A DNA stretch of 64,000 nucleotides from Blastococcus sp. CPCC 205250 (GTDB taxonomy: Bacteria > Actinomycetota > Actinomycetes > Mycobacteriales > Geodermatophilaceae): NCBI RefSeq assembly GCF_019799925.1, contig NZ_JABGCG010000002.1:1-64000 (forward strand). The letters are read 5' to 3'. The first letter of the stretch is position 1. Each line of letters opens with the position of its first letter. The notes under the pieces were generated by a model. The model saw nothing but the letters and a program-made list of their open reading frames with translations. It was not told the DNA's origin and made no database searches. This document shows positions 62,573-64,000 of the stretch, piece after piece. Made by a program: the position numbers and the translations under genes.

Positions 62573-62629
62573 CGAGATCTGCACACTCGTCGGGATCAGC
62601 GCCTGATGCCGACGAGTGTGCAGATCTCG
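62573..62629. repeat. Palindromic repeat element C
   Basis: A 27-bp arm (62573-62599) pairs with 62603-62629 around a CGC loop with one central mismatch. The core TGCACACTCGT / ACGAGTGTGCA is identical to element B at 9376. Between convergent genes, it could also act as a bidirectional terminator. Confidence 0.85.
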
Positions 62630-62636
62630 CGGACGG

Positions 62637-63851
62637 TCAGGGGGCGGCGAGGGAGGCGGCGACGTCGGCGTAGAGCCCGGCGAACGACCGCAGCGTGGCC
62701 AGCGACAGCCGGTCGCGCCGCGGGTCGGCCGGGTCCGGCGAGGCGGCCGGGCCGGTGCGCGCGGTGTCGATGCCCGCGGCGCGGAAGACGACGCCGTCGG
62801 TCGACCCCGTCCAGTCCCGGACGACGACCGGCGGCTCGGACCGGTGGCGCCCCCAGGCGGCCTCCGTGGCCCGCACGACGGGCGCGTCGGCCGCGGTGAC
62901 CCCCGCGGGGTGCAGCGGCTCGGCCTCGACCGCGACGGCGCAGCCGGCCAGCGGCGTCCGCGCCAGCTCCGCGCGCACCGCGGCGGCCAGGTCGCCGGCG
63001 AGCTCCGCCAGGTCGTCGCCGGGCACGGTGACGGCGTACAGCCGCAGGTCCAGCACCGCCGGCAGCAGGTCCGGCTTGTCCGGCCGGCCCCCGGAGAGCG
63101 CGCCCAGCCCGAGCTCGCCCCCGAGGCCGTCGGCCCGGTCCCGGCGGGCGTCGCGGAAGGCCACCCGCCACCGGCCGACCGCCTCGAGCACCGTCCCCGC
63201 GTGCACCAGCACGCCACCGACCGGGTCGGCCGACCGCGGCGCCAGCGCGGCGCCCATCCGGCCGGTGACGGTCAGCCGCAGGTAGCCGGCGCCGGGCTCG
63301 GCGCGCAGCACCGCCGCCGGGCCGCCCTTGGCCACCAGGACGGCGTCCGGGCGCGGGTGCGTGGCCAGGTGCGCGAGAGCCCCGGCGCTGGAGGAGGGGC
63401 GCACCGAGCCCGGCGGCAGGGCGGCCGGGAGCGCGCTGCGGTGGGTGCCGGAGCCGGCCAGCAGCAGCTGCAGGGTGCGGTGCGGCCGGCCCGTCAGCCG
63501 CTCGGCGGCCTCCGCCAGCCCGGCGAGCGCGGCGGCGGCGGGACCGCGGGCGACGCCGAGCCCCGGCCCGCTCACCTCGTCGCCGTCGATGCGCAGCGGC
63601 CGGGGGTCGTCGGCGCGGCCGGTGACCGGCGCGTCCTCGGCGGGCCGCCCGGACAGCGAGGTGTCCAGGTGGGAGGCGAGCAGCAGCGCCGGGGGGCCGT
63701 CGCCGGGCAGCGTGACGACGACGTTCGCCCCCGCCTCGCCCACCGCCGTGACGGACCAGTCCAGCCCGGGCAGGGCGTCGCGCCCCCAGGCGGCGAGGGC
63801 CTCGGCGGCCGGCCGCTCGGCGCCGTGCGGGGCCGGGGTCGCCGCGAGCAC
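62637..63851 (-). CDS. M20-family peptidase-like protein with lost metal ligands
   Basis: About 404 aa from GTG 63851; the frame is open further, and a CTG at 63911 overlapping the upstream stop would restore an N-terminal helix (ELLPAALGVLAATPAPHG). The M20 layout is visible: the first ligand motif LLLASHLDTSLSG is intact (His, Asp). The later positions are not: GPGLGVARGPAAAALAGL replaces GADMKGG-type, AGSGTHRSAL replaces the Glu-Glu pair, and the C-terminal HxPDE is PDPADPRRDRLS. A lid/dimer domain lies in the middle. A catalytically dead or repurposed paralogue is likely. Confidence 0.65.
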   Translation of the reverse strand: MLAATPAPHGAERPAAEALAAWGRDALPGLDWSVTAVGEAGANVVVTLPGDGPPALLLASHLDTSLSGRPAEDAPVTGRADDPRPLRIDGDEVSGPGLGVARGPAAAALAGLAEAAERLTGRPHRTLQLLLAGSGTHRSALPAALPPGSVRPSSSAGALAHLATHPRPDAVLVAKGGPAAVLRAEPGAGYLRLTVTGRMGAALAPRSADPVGGVLVHAGTVLEAVGRWRVAFRDARRDRADGLGGELGLGALSGGRPDKPDLLPAVLDLRLYAVTVPGDDLAELAGDLAAAVRAELARTPLAGCAVAVEAEPLHPAGVTAADAPVVRATEAAWGRHRSEPPVVVRDWTGSTDGVVFRAAGIDTARTGPAASPDPADPRRDRLSLATLRSFAGLYADVAASLAAP

Positions 63852-63907
63852 GCCGAGGGCGGCGGGGAGCAGCTCCCCGCCGCCCTCGGCGGACGTCCCG
63901 GTCGAGC

Positions 63908-64000
63908 TCAGAAACGGCCCCAGTCGTCGCTGGCCGGCCGCCAGACGTCGATGTTGCGCGGGTCGGCGACCATCTTGCGTGCCCGGTGGGTCTCGTGCTC
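63908..64000 (-). CDS. C-terminal 30 residues of an unidentified protein (cut by window edge)
   Basis: The reverse strand from 64000 reads open for 30 codons to TGA at 63908-63910, ending NIDVWRPASDDWGRF. Its stop overlaps a possible CTG start of the M20-like gene, so the two may be an operon. The piece is too short to identify. Confidence 0.45.
   Translation of the reverse strand, partial: EHETHRARKMVADPRNIDVWRPASDDWGRF

Overview
The window is GC-rich DNA with dense, often overlapping genes and many GTG starts. It has mycothiol-dependent formaldehyde metabolism, an HspR/HAIR heat-shock circuit, a DosS/DosR-like two-component system and gene groupings also known from Mycobacterium (purA near fba; dnaK-grpE-dnaJ-hspR; clpB; pyrE; dcd; an EtfD-like Fe-S reductase). 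This points to Actinomycetota, and my inference is Geodermatophilaceae or a close relative. No prophage, integrase, insertion sequence or CRISPR array was seen.

Layout. 1-4.6 kb: the 5' part of a mycothiol-dependent formaldehyde dehydrogenase, an oxalate/formate-type MFS antiporter with its small partner, a thioesterase, and a WYL regulator divergent from a VOC protein across a perfect palindrome. 4.6-18.2 kb: purine biosynthesis (purL, purQ, purS, purC, purB, purD, purA) interrupted by a palindrome-flanked DUF559 nuclease-like gene, an AI-2E-type permease, rsgA and a GDPD phosphodiesterase. 18.3-25.9 kb: a hypothetical protein, a sugar-type ABC permease with a strikingly degenerate ATPase, DUF3151, fba, a CoA-disulfide-reductase-like flavoprotein, a GlcD-like oxidase and pyrE. 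26-29.3 kb: a fasciclin lipoprotein, a membrane-anchored molybdopterin oxidoreductase and a PYGQQ-repeat membrane protein.

29.4-40.6 kb is the stress block: clpB and dnaK-grpE-dnaJ-hspR-marR, each major promoter carrying a HAIR-like operator; ohrR-osmC; and a MarR/DHA2 efflux pair under a long inverted repeat. 40.6-46.5 kb: a second palindrome-flanked DUF559-type gene, the EtfD-like electron-transfer protein, a CynX-type MFS and dcd. 46.7-52.5 kb: a secreted subtilase with a long Gly/Thr/Pro linker, a hybrid kinase ending in an RsbW-like ATPase, and tRNA-Gly.

52.5-60.1 kb: two methyltransferases, a UspA-like protein behind a possible DosR box, DosS-like kinase and DosR-like regulator genes meeting tail to tail, and a DUF3140-methyltransferase-type III PKS operon. 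60.1-64 kb: a very strong terminator, a promoter, a small peptide gene with a good Shine-Dalgarno, a stem-loop and then a TauD/clavaminate-synthase-like oxygenase; a ribokinase; a third copy of the palindrome; an M20-like protein that has lost most metal ligands; and a truncated gene at the edge.

The most unusual signals are the association of VSR/DUF559-like nuclease genes with dispersed palindromes (reminiscent of REP/RAYT systems), the peptide-stem-loop-oxygenase leader, the degenerate ABC ATPase and the degenerate M20 protein.
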